From Arenicola marina (lineage: Eukaryota > Annelida > Polychaeta > Arenicolidae), in the NCBI GenBank assembly GCA_964019135.1, contig OZ025255.1:3658001-3722000 (forward strand): 64,000 nt of DNA, in the 5' to 3' direction. Below are positions 24,957-36,832 of this stretch, piece after piece. Position 1 is the stretch's first letter. The number at the start of each line of letters is the position of its first letter. The notes below the pieces were generated by a model, which ran no database searches, was not told the DNA's origin, and worked only from the letters and a program-made list of their open reading frames with translations. A program made the translations under genes and the position numbers.

Positions 24957-27900
24957 GGTCTACTGGGACAGGACTCAGTGACATGGCAGCGGTCTACTGG
25001 GACAGGACTCACGTTGAGCTGGCAGTGGTCTACTGGGACAGGACTCAAGGTGAGCTGGCAGTGGTCTACTGGGATAGGACTCAGTGACATGGCAGCGGTC
25101 TACTGGGACAGGACTCACGTTGAGCTGGCAGTGGTCTACTAGGACAGGACTCAGTGACATGGCAGTGGTCTACTGGGACAGGACACAGTGACATGGCAGT
25201 GGTCTACTGGGACAGGACTCAGTGACATGGCAGCGGTCTACTGGGACAGGACTCAGTGACATGGCAGCGGTCTACTGGGACAGGACTCACGTTGAGCTGG
25301 CAGTGGTCTACTAGGACAGGACTCAGTGACATGGCAGTGGTCTACTGGGACAGGACACAGTGACATGGCAGTGGTCTACTGGGACAGGACTCAGTGACAT
25401 GGCAGCGGTCTACTGGGATAGGACTCACGTTGAGCTGGCAGTGGTCTACTAGGACAGGACTCGGTGACATGGTAGTGGTCTACTGGGACAGGACTCAGTG
25501 ACATGGCAGCGGTCTACTGGGATAGGACTCAAGGTGAGCTGGCAGTGGTCTACTGGGACAGGACTCAGTGACATGGCAGCGGTCTACTGGGACAGGACTC
25601 AAGGTGAGCTGGCAGTGGTCTACTGGGATAGGACTCAGTGACATGGCAGTGGTCTACTGGGACAGGACTCAGTGACATGGCAGTGGTCTACTGGGACAAG
25701 ACTCAAGGTGAGCTGGCAGTGGTCTACTGGGACAGGACTCAGTGACATGCCAGCGGTCTACTGGGATAGGACTCAAGGTGAACTGCCAGTGGTCTACTGG
25801 GACAGGACTCAGTGACATGGCAGTGGTCTACTGGGACAGGACTCGGTGACATGGTAGTGGTCTACTGGGACAGGACTCGGTGACATGGCAGTGGTCTACT
25901 GGGACAGGACTCAGTGACATGGCAGCGGTCTACTGGGACAGGACTCAGTGACATGGCAGCGGTCTACTGGGACAGGACTCACGTTGAGCTGGCAGTGGTC
26001 TACTGGGACAGGACTCAAGGTGAGCTGGCAGTGGTCTACTGGGACAGGACTCAGTGACATGGCAGCGGTCTACTGGGACAGGACTCACGTTGAGCTGGCA
26101 GTGGTCTACTGGGACAGGACTCAAGGTGAGCTGGCAGTGGTCTACTGGGACAGGACTCAGTGACATGCCAGCGGTCTACTGGGATAGGACTCAGTGACAT
26201 GGCAGCGGTCTACTGGGACAGGACTCACGTTGAGCTGGCAGTGGTGTACTAGGACAGGACTCGGTGACATGGTAGTGGTCTACTGGGACAGGACTCAGTG
26301 ACATGGCAGCGGTCTACTGGGATAGGACTCAAGGTGAGCTGGCAGTGGTCTACAGGGACAGGACTCAGTGACATGCCAGCGGTCTACTGGGACAGGACTC
26401 AGTGACATGGCAGCGGTCTACTGGGACAGGACTCAGTGACATGGCAGCGGTCTACTGGGACAGGACTCAGTGACATGGCAGCGGTCTACTGGGACAGGAC
26501 TCAGTGACATGGCAGTGGTCTACTGGGACAGGACTCAGTGACATGGCAGTGGTCTACTGGGACAGGACACAGTGACATGGCAGTGGTCTACTGGGACAGG
26601 ACTCAGTGACATGGCAGCGGTCTACTGGGACAGGACTCAGTGACATGGCAGCGGTCTACTGGGACAGGACTCACGTTGAGCTGGCAGTGGTCTACTGGGA
26701 CAGGACTCAAGGTGAGCTGGCAGTGGTCTACTGGGATAGGACTCAGTGACATGGCAGCGGTCTACTGGGACAGGACTCACGTTGAGCTGGCAGTGGTCTA
26801 CTAGGACAGGACTCAGTGACATGGCAGTGGTCTACTGGGACAGGACACAGTGACATGGCAGTGGTCTACTGGGACAGGACTCAGTGACATGGCAGCGGTC
26901 TACTGGGACAGGACTCAGTGACATGGCAGCGGTCTACTGGGACAGGACTCACGTTGAGCTGGCAGTGGTCTACTAGGACAGGACTCAGTGACATGGCAGT
27001 GGTCTACTGGGACAGGACACAGTGACATGGCAGTGGTCTACTGGGACAGGACTCAGTGACATGGCAGCGGTCTACTGGGATAGGACTCACGTTGAGCTGG
27101 CAGTGGTCTACTAGGACAGGACTCGGTGACATGGTAGTGGTCTACTGGGACAGGACTCAGTGACATGGCAGCGGTCTACTGGGATAGGACTCAAGGTGAG
27201 CTGGCAGTGGTCTACTGGGACAGGACTCAGTGACATGGCAGCGGTCTACTGGGACAGGACTCAAGGTGAGCTGGCAGTGGTCTACTGGGATAGGACTCAG
27301 TGACATGGCAGTGGTCTACTGGGACAGGACTCAGTGACATGGCAGTGGTCTACTGGGACAAGACTCAAGGTGAGCTGGCAGTGGTCTACTGGGACAGGAC
27401 TCAGTGACATGCCAGCGGTCTACTGGGATAGGACTCAAGGTGAACTGCCAGTGGTCTACTGGGACAGGACTCAGTGACATGGCAGTGGTCTACTGGGACA
27501 GGACTCGGTGACATGGTAGTGGTCTACTGGGACAGGACTCGGTGACATGGCAGTGGTCTACTGGGACAGGACTCAGTGACATGGCAGCGGTCTACTGGGA
27601 CAGGACTCAGTGACATGGCAGCGGTCTACTGGGACAGGACTCACGTTGAGCTGGCAGTGGTCTACTGGGACAGGACTCAAGGTGAGCTGGCAGTGGTCTA
27701 CTGGGACAGGACTCAGTGACATGGCAGCGGTCTACTGGGACAGGACTCACGTTGAGCTGGCAGTGGTCTACTGGGACAGGACTCAAGGTGAGCTGGCAGT
27801 GGTCTACTGGGACAGGACTCAGTGACATGCCAGCGGTCTACTGGGATAGGACTCAGTGACATGGCAGCGGTCTACTGGGACAGGACTCACGTTGAGCTGG

Positions 27901-28202
27901 CAGTGGTGTACTAGGACAGGACTCGGTGACATGGTAGTGGTCTACTGGGACAGGACTCAGTGACATGGCAGCGGTCTACTGGGATAGGACTCAAGGTGAG
28001 CTGGCAGTGGTCTACAGGGACAGGACTCAGTGACATGCCAGCGGTCTACTGGGACAGGACTCAGTGACATGGCAGCGGTCTACTGGGACAGGACTCAGTG
28101 ACATGGCAGCGGTCTACTGGGACAGGACTCAGTGACATGGCAGCGGTCTACTGGGACAGGACTCAGTGACATGGCAGTGGTCTACTGGGACAGGACTCAG
28201 TG
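24957..28202 (+). repeat. 1,662-bp tandem pair
   Basis: The two copies are 24957-26618 and 26619 to about 28202. The CTACAGGGAC marker sits at 26350 and 28012, and the six-unit block at 25948 and 27610, both 1,662 apart. The same marker occurs once more at 18689. The pair lies exactly at the junction of the two 9.4-kb copies and probably formed at or after that duplication. Confidence 0.82.
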
Positions 28203-29796
28203 ACATGGCAGCGGTCTACTGGGACAGGACTCAGTGAAATGGCAGTGGTCTACTGGGACAGGACTCAGTGACATGGCAGCGGTCTACTGGGACAGGACTC
28301 AGTGACATGGCAGCGGTCTACTGAGACAGGACTCAAGGCGAGCTGGCAGTGGTCTACTGGGACAGGACTCAGTGACATGGCAGTGGTCTACTGGGACAGG
28401 ACTCAGTGACATGGCAGTGGTCTACTGGGACAGGACTCAGTGACATGGCAGCGGTCTACTGGGATAGGACTCAGTGACATGGCAGTGGTCTACTGGGACA
28501 AGACTCAAGGTGAGCTGGCAGTGGTCTACTAGGACAGGACTCGGTGACATGGCAGTGGTCTACTGGGACAGGACTCAGTGACATGGCAGCGGTCTACTGG
28601 GACAGGACTCAGTGACATGGCAGTGGTCTACTGGGACAGGACTCAGTGACATGGCAGCGGTCTACTGGGACAGGACTCAGTGACATGGCAGCGGTCTACT
28701 GAGACAGGACTCAAGGCGAGCTGGCAGTGGTCTACTGGGACAGGACTCAGTGACATGGCAGTGGTCTACTGGGACAGGACTCAGTGACATGGCAGCGGTC
28801 TACTGGGACAGGACTCAGTGACATGGCAGTGGTCTACTGGGACAGGACTCAGTGACATGGCAGCGGTCTACTGGGACAGGACTCGGTGACATGGTAGTGG
28901 TCTACTGGGACAGGACTCGGTGACATGGCAGTGGTCTACTGGGACAGGACTCAGTGACATGGCAGCGGTCTACTGGGACAGGACTCAGTGACATGGCAGT
29001 GGTCTACTGGGACAAGACTCAAGGTGAGCTGGCAGTGGTCTACTGGGACAGGACTCAGTGACATGGCAGCGGTCTACTGGGATAGGACTCAAGGTGAGCT
29101 GGCAGTGGTCTACTGGGACAGGACTCTGTGACATGGCAGCGGTCTACTGAGACAGGACTCAAGGTGAGCTGGCAGCGGTCTACTGGGACAGGACTCAGTG
29201 ACATGCCAGTGGTCTACTGGGACAGGACTCAGTGACATGGCAGCGGTCTACTGGGACAGGACTCGGTGACATGGCAGTGGTCTACTGGGACAGGACTCGG
29301 TGACATGGCAGTGGTCTACTGGGACAGGACTCGGTGACATGGTAGTGGTCTACTGGGACAGGACTCAGTGACATGGCAGTGGTCTACTGGGACAGGACTC
29401 AAGGTGAGCTGGCAGTGGTCTACTGGGACAGGACTCAGTGACATGGCAGCGGTCTACTGGGACAGGACTCAAGGTGAGCTGGCAGTGGTCTACTGGGATA
29501 GGACTCAGTGACATGGCAGTGGTCTACTGGGACAGGACTCAGTGACATGGCAGTGGTCTACTGGGACAAGACTCAAGGTGAGCTGGCAGTGGTCTACTGG
29601 GACAGGACTCAGTGACATGCCAGCGGTCTATTGGGATAGGACTCAAGTTGAACTGCCAGTGGTCTACTGGGACAGGACTCAGTGACATGGCAGTGGTCTA
29701 CTGGGACAGGACTCGGTGACATGGTAGTGGTCTACTGGGACAGGACTCGGTGACATGGCAGTGGTCTACTGGGACAGGACTCAGTGACATGGCAGC

Positions 29797-32700
29797 GGTC
29801 TACTGGGACAGGACTCAGTGACATGGCAGCGGTCTACTGGGACAGGACTCACGTTGAGCTGGCAGTGGTCTACTGGGACAGGACTCAAGGTGAGCTGGCA
29901 GTGGTCTACTGGGACAGGACTCAGTGACATGGCAGTGGTCTACTGGGACAGGACTCAGTGACATGGCAGTGGTCTACTGGGACAGGACTCAGTGACATGG
30001 CAGCGGTCTACTGGGATAGGACTCAGTGACATGGCAGTGGTCTACTGGGACAAGACTCAAGGTGAGCTGGCAGTGGTCTACTAGGACAGGACTCGGTGAC
30101 ATGGCAGTGGTCTACTGGGACAGGACTCAGTGACATGGCAGCGGTCTACTGGGACAGGACTCAGTGACATGGCAGTGGTCTACTGGGACAGGACTCAGTG
30201 ACATGGCAGCGGTCTACTGGGACAGGACTCAGTGACATGGCAGCGGTCTACTGAGACAGGACTCAAGGCGAGCTGGCAGTGGTCTACTGGGACAGGACTC
30301 AGTGACACGGCAGTGGTCTACTGGGACAGGACTCAGTGACATGGCAGCGGTCTACTGGGACAGGACTCAGTGACATGGCAGTGGTCTACTGGGACAGGAC
30401 TCAGTGACATGGCAGCGGTCTACTGGGACAGGACTCGGTGACATGGTAGTGGTCTACTGGGACAGGACTCGGTGACATGGCAGTGGTCTACTGGGACAGG
30501 ACTCAGTGACATGGCAGCGGTCTACTGGGACAGGACTCAGTGACATGGCAGTGGTCTACTGGGACAAGACTCAAGGTGAGCTGGCAGTGGTCTACTGGGA
30601 CAGGACTCAGTGACATGGCAGCGGTCTACTGGGATAGGACTCAAGGTGAGCTGGCAGTGGTCTACTGGGACAGGACTCTGTGACATGGCAGCGGTCTACT
30701 GGGACAGGACTCAAGGTGAGCTGGCAGCGGTCTACTGGGACAGGACTCAGTGACATGCCAGTGGTCTACTGGGACAGGACTCAGTGACATGGCAGCGGTC
30801 TACTGGGACAGGACTCGGTGACATGGCAGTGGTCTACTGGGACAGGACTCGGTGACATGGCAGTGGTCTACTGGGACAGGACTCGGTGACATGGTAGTGG
30901 TCTACTGGGACAGGACTCAGTGACATGGCAGTGGTCTACTGGGACAGGACTCAAGGTGAGCTGGCAGTGGTCTACTGGGACAGGACTCAGTGACATGGCA
31001 GCGGTCTACTGGGACAGGACTCAAGGTGAGCTGGCAGTGGTCTACTGGGATAGGACTCAGTGACATGGCAGTGGTCTACTGGGACAGGACTCAGTGACAT
31101 GGCAGTGGTCTACTGGGACAAGACTCAAGGTGAGCTGGCAGTGGTCTACTGGGACAGGACTCAGTGACATGCCAGCGGTCTATTGGGATAGGACTCAAGT
31201 TGAACTGCCAGTGGTCTACTGGGACAGGACTCAGTGACATGGCAGTGGTCTACTGGGACAGGACTCGGTGACATGGTAGTGGTCTACTGGGACAGGACTC
31301 GGTGACATGGCAGTGGTCTACTGGGACAGGACTCAGTGACATGGCAGCGGTCTACTGGGACAGGACTCACGTTGAGCTGGCAGTGGTCTACTGGGACAGG
31401 ACTCAAGGTGAGCTGGCAGTGGTCTACTGGGACAGGACTCAGTGACATGGCAGTGGTCTACTGGGACAGGACTCAGTGACATGGCAGTGGTCTACTGGGA
31501 CAGGACTCAGTGACATGGCAGCGGTCTACTGGGATAGGACTCAGTGACATGGCAGTGGTCTACTGGGACAAGACTCAAGGTGAGCTGGCAGTGGTCTACT
31601 AGGACAGGACTCGGTGACATGGCAGTGGTCTACTGGGACAGGACTCAGTGACATGGCAGCGGTCTACTGGGACAGGACTCAGTGACATGGCAGTGGTCTA
31701 CTGGGACAGGACTCAGTGACATGGCAGCGGTCTACTGGGACAGGACTCAGTGACATGGCAGCGGTCTACTGAGACAGGACTCAAGGCGAGCTGGCAGTGG
31801 TCTACTGGGACAGGACTCAGTGACACGGCAGTGGTCTACTGGGACAGGACTCAGTGACATGGCAGCGGTCTACTGGGACAGGACTCAGTGACATGGCAGT
31901 GGTCTACTGGGACAGGACTCAGTGACATGGCAGCGGTCTACTGGGACAGGACTCGGTGACATGGTAGTGGTCTACTGGGACAGGACTCGGTGACATGGCA
32001 GTGGTCTACTGGGACAGGACTCAGTGACATGGCAGCGGTCTACTGGGACAGGACTCAGTGACATGGCAGTGGTCTACTGGGACAAGACTCAAGGTGAGCT
32101 GGCAGTGGTCTACTGGGACAGGACTCAGTGACATGGCAGCGGTCTACTGGGATAGGACTCAAGGTGAGCTGGCAGTGGTCTACTGGGACAGGACTCTGTG
32201 ACATGGCAGCGGTCTACTGGGACAGGACTCAAGGTGAGCTGGCAGCGGTCTACTGGGACAGGACTCAGTGACATGCCAGTGGTCTACTGGGACAGGACTC
32301 AGTGACATGGCAGCGGTCTACTGGGACAGGACTCGGGTGACATGGCAGTGGTCTACTGGGACAGGACTCGGTGACATGGCAGTGGTCTACTGGGACAGGA
32401 CTCGGTGACATGGTAGTGGTCTACTGGGACAGGACTCAGTGACATGGCAGTGGTCTACTGGGACAGGACTCAAGGTGAGCTGGCAGTGGTCTACTGGGAC
32501 AGGACTCAGTGACATGGCAGCGGTCTACTGGGACAGGACTCAAGGTGAGCTGGCAGTGGTCTACTGGGATAGGACTCAGTGACATGGCAGTGGTCTACTG
32601 GGACAGGACTCAGTGACATGGCAGTGGTCTACTGGGACAAGACTCAAGGTGAGCTGGCAGTGGTCTACTGGGACAGGACTCAGTGACATGCCAGCGGTCT

Positions 32701-32887
32701 ATTGGGATAGGACTCAAGTTGAACTGCCAGTGGTCTACTGGGACAGGACTCAGTGACATGGCAGTGGTCTACTGGGACAGGACTCGGTGACATGGTAGTG
32801 GTCTACTGGGACAGGACTCGGTGACATGGCAGTGGTCTACTGGGACAGGACTCAGTGACATGGCAGCGGTCTACTGGGACAGGACTC
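29797..32887 (+). repeat. 1,518-bp tandem pair inside the right 9.4-kb copy
   Basis: The two copies are 29797-31314 and 31315-32887. GACACGGCAG lies at 30304 and 31822, again 1,518 apart. The arrangement mirrors 20513-23427, including the 35-bp unit only in the second copy. Confidence 0.85.
32308..32342 (+). repeat. 35-bp unit with CTCGGGTGACA insertion (copy 2)
   Basis: This is the second 35-bp unit, with GGG at 32335-32337. Equivalent positions in the neighbouring 1,518-bp copies lack the extra G. The insertion is therefore younger than the 1,518-bp duplication and older than the roughly 9.4-kb duplication that carried it. Confidence 0.9.
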
Positions 32888-34472
32888 AGTGACATGGCAG
32901 CGGTCTACTGGGACAGGACTCACGTTGAGCTGGCAGTGGTCTACTGGGACAGGACTCAAGGTGAGCTGGCAGTGGTCTACTGGGACAGGACTCAGTGATA
33001 TGGCAGCGGTCTACTGGGACAGGACTCACGTTGAGCTGGCAGTGGTCTACTGGGACAGGACTCAAGGTGAGCTGGCAGTGGTCTACTGGGACAGGACTCA
33101 GTGACATGCCAGCGGTCTACTGGGATAGGACTCAGTGACATGGCAGCGGTCTACTGGGACAGGACTCACGTTGAGCTGGCAGTGGTGTACTAGGACAGGA
33201 CTCGGTGACATGGTAGTGGTCTACTGGGACAGGACTCAGTGACATGGCAGCGGTCTACTGGGATAGGACTCAAGGTGAGCTGGCAGTGGTCTACTGGGAC
33301 AGGACTCAGTGACATGCCAGCGGTCTACTGGGACAGGACTCAGTGACATGGCAGCGGTCTACTGGGACAGGACTCAGTGACATGGCAGCGGTCTACTGGG
33401 ACAGGACTCAGTGACATGGCAGCGGTCTACTGGGACAGGACTCAGTGACATGGCAGCGGTCTACTGGGACAGGACTCAGTGAAATGGCAGTGGTCTACTG
33501 GGACAGGACTCAGTGACATGGCAGCGGTCTACTGGGACAGGACTCAGTGACATGGCAGCGGTCTACTGGGACAGGACTCAGTGACATGGCAGTGGTCTAC
33601 TGGGACAGGACTCAGTGACATGGCAGCGGTCTACTGGGACAGGACTCAGTGAAATGGCAGTGGTCTACTGGGACAGGACTCAGTGACATGGCAGCGGTCT
33701 ACTGGGACAGGACTCAGTGACATGGCAGTGGTCTACTGGGACAGGACTCAGTGACATGGCAGTGGTCTACTGGGACAGGACTCAGTGACATGGCAGCGGT
33801 CTACTGGGACAGGACTCAGTGACATGGCAGTGGTCTACTGGGACAGGACTCAGTGACATGGCAGCGGTCTACTGGGACAGGACCCGGTGACATGGTAGTG
33901 GTCTACTGGGACAGGACTCGGTGACATGGCAGTGGTCTACTGGGACAGGACTCAGTGACATGGCAGCGGTCTACTGGGACAGGACTCAGTGACATGGCAG
34001 TGGTCTACTGGGACAAGACTCAAGGTGAGCTGGCAGTGGTCTACTGGGACAGGACTCAGTGACATGGCAGCGGTCTACTGGGATAGGACTCAAGGTGAGC
34101 TGGCAGTGGCCTACTGGGACAGGACTCTGTGACATGGCAGCGGTCTACTGGGACAGGACTCAAGGTGAGCTGGCAGCGGTCTACTGGGACAGGACTCAGT
34201 GACATGCCAGTGGTCTACTGGGACAGGACTCAGTGACATGGCAGCGGTCTACTGGGACAGGACTCGGTGACATGGCAGTGGTCTACTGGGACAGGACTCG
34301 GTGACATGGCAGTGGTCTACTGGGACAGGACTCGGTGACATGGTAGTGGTCTACTGGGACAGGACTCAGTGACATGGCAGTGGTCTACTGGGACAGGACT
34401 CAAGGTGAGCTGGCAGTGGTCTACTGGGACAGGACTCAGTGACATGGCAGCGGTCTACTGGGACAGGACTCA

Positions 34473-36832
34473 AGGTGAGCTGGCAGTGGTCTACTGGGAT
34501 AGGACTCAGTGACATGGCAGTGGTCTACTGGGACAGGACTCAGTGACATGGCAGTGGTCTACTGGGACAAGACTCAAGGTGAGCTGGCAGTGGTCTACTG
34601 GGACAGGACTCAGTGACATGCCAGCGGTCTACTGGGATAGGACTCAAGTTGAACTGCCAGTGGTCTACTGGGACAGGACTCAGTGACATGGCAGTGGTCT
34701 ACTGGGACAGGACTCGGTGACATGGTAGTGGTCTACTGGGACAGGACTCGGTGACATGGCAGTGGTCTACTGGGACAGGACTCAGTGACATGGCAGCGGT
34801 CTACTGGGACAGGACTCAGTGACATGGCAGCGGTCTACTGGGACAGGACTCACGTTGAGCTGGCAGTGGTCTACTGGGACAGGACTCAAGGTGAGCTGGC
34901 AGTGGTCTACTGGGACAGGACTCAGTGATATGGCAGCGGTCTACTGGGACAGGACTCACGTTGAGCTGGCAGTGGTCTAGTGGGACAGGACTCAAGGTGA
35001 GCTGGCAGTGGTCTACTGGGACAGGACTCAGTGACATGCCAGCGGTCTACTGGGATAGGACTCAGTGACATGGCAGCGGTCTACTGGGACAGGACTCACG
35101 TTGAGCTGGCAGTGGTGTACTAGGACAGGACTCGGTGACATGGTAGTGGTCTACTGGGACAGGACTCAGTGACATGGCAGCGGTCTACTGGGATAGGACT
35201 CAAGGTGAGCTGGCAGTGGTCTACTGGGACAGGACTCAGTGACATGTCAGCGGTCTACTGGGACAGGACTCAGTGACATGGCAGCGGTCTACTGGGACAG
35301 GACTCAGTGACATGGCAGCGGTCTACTGGGACAGGACTCAGTGACATGGCAGCGGTCTACTGGGACAGGACTCAGTGACATGGCAGTGGTCTACTGGGAC
35401 AGGACTCAGTGACATGGCAGCGGTCTACTGAGACAGGACTCAAGGCGAGCTGGCAGTGGTCTACTGGGACAGGACTCAGTGACATGGCAGTGGTCTACTG
35501 GGACAGGACTCAGTGACATGGCAGTGGTCTACTGGGACAGGACTCAGTGACATGGCAGCGGTCCACTGGGATAGGACTCAGTGACATGGCAGTGGTCTAC
35601 TGGGACAAGACTCAAGGTGAGCTGGCAGTGGTCTACTAGGACAGGACTCGGTGACATGGCAGTGGTCTACTGGGACAGGACTCAGTGACATGGCAGCGGT
35701 CTACTGGGACAGGACTCAGTGACATGGCAGTGGTCTACTGGGACAGGACTCAGTGACACGGCAGCGGTCTACTGGGACAGGACTCAGTGACATGGCAGCG
35801 GTCTACTGAGACAGGACTCAAGGCGAGCTGGCAGTGGTCTACTGGGACAGGACTCTGTGACATGGCAGCGGTCTACTGGGACAGGACTCAAGGTGAGCTG
35901 GCAGCGGTCTACTGGGACAGGACTCAGTGACATGCCAGTGGTCTACTGGGACAGGACTCAGTGACATGGCAGCGGTCTACTGGGACAGGACTCGGTGACA
36001 TGGCAGTGGTCTACTGGGACAGGACTCGGTGACATGGCAGTGGTCTACTGGGACAGGACTCGGTGACATGGTAGTGGTCTACTGGGACAGGACTCAGTGA
36101 CATGGCAGTGGTCTACTGGGACAGGACTCAAGGTGAGCTGGCAGTGGTCTACTGGGACAGGACTCACGTTGAGCTGGCAGTGGTCTACTGGGACAGGACT
36201 CAAGGTGAGCTGGCAGTGGTCTACTGGGATAGGACTCAGTGACATGCAAGCGGTCTACTGGGACAGGACTCACGTTGAGCTGGCAGTGGTCTACTAGGAC
36301 AGGACTCAGTGACATGGCAGTGGTCTACTGGGACAGGACACAGTGACATGGCAGTGGTCTACTGGGACAGGACTCAGTGACATGGCAGCGGTCTACTGGG
36401 ACAGGACTCAGTGACATGGCAGCGGTCTACTGGGACAGGACTCACGTTGAGCTGGCAGTGGTCTACTAGGACAGGACTCGGTGACATGGTAGTGGTCTAC
36501 TGGGACAGGACTCAGTGACATGGCAGCGGTCTACTGGGACAGGACTCAAGGTGAGCTGGCAGTGGTCTACTGGGACAGGACTCAAGGTGAGCTGGCAGTG
36601 GTCTACTGGGATAGGACTCAGTGACATGGCAGCGGTCTACTGGGACAGGACTCACGTTGAGCTGGCAGTGGTCTACTAGGACAGGACTCGGTGACATGGT
36701 AGTGGTCTGCTGGGACAAGACTCAAGGTGAGCTGGCAGTGGTCTACTAGGACAGGACTCGGTGACATGGTAGTGGTCTACTGGGACAGGACTCAGTGACA
36801 TGGCAGCGGTCTACTGGGATAGGACTCAAGGT
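34473..36832 (+). repeat. Transition segment with 23-kb relative downstream
   Basis: This stretch includes a six-unit block with a CTAGTGGGAC change (34977). From about 35.43 kb onward it holds a series that reappears near 58.43 kb at offset 22,996. Shared markers are GTCCACTGGG (35561 and 58557), GACACGGCAG (35755 and 58751) and CTCTGTGAC (35853 and 58849). The CTGCTGGGA landmark is at 36707 (partner 59909, offset 23,202 after six whole units' difference). No non-satellite bases are present. Confidence 0.78.

Larger units (their letters stand above)
17434..25011 (+). repeat. Segment of about 7.6 kb, returning at 26619-34472
   Basis: The offset rises in two steps, 9,185 then 9,323 then 9,461. 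Each step is a 138-bp (four-unit) difference, one near 17.7/26.9 kb and one near 20.5/29.8 kb. Shared private markers are CTACAGGGAC (18689 and 28012), CTACTGAGAC before CAAGGTGAGC (19821 and 29144), GACACGGCAG, the 35-bp unit, CCCGGTGAC (24422 and 33883) and GGCCTACTGG (24648 and 34109). A private change is GGTATACTGG near 24168. Confidence 0.85.
26619..34472 (+). repeat. Right copy of the 17434-25011 segment
   Basis: This copy is about 276 bp longer than its partner because of two four-unit additions. Divergence at the right border is abrupt: the left copy has a CACGTTGAGC tail at 25010 where this copy has CAAGGTGAGC at 34471. It contains its own 1,518-bp tandem pair, so the pair already existed when the large segment was copied. 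Confidence 0.84.
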
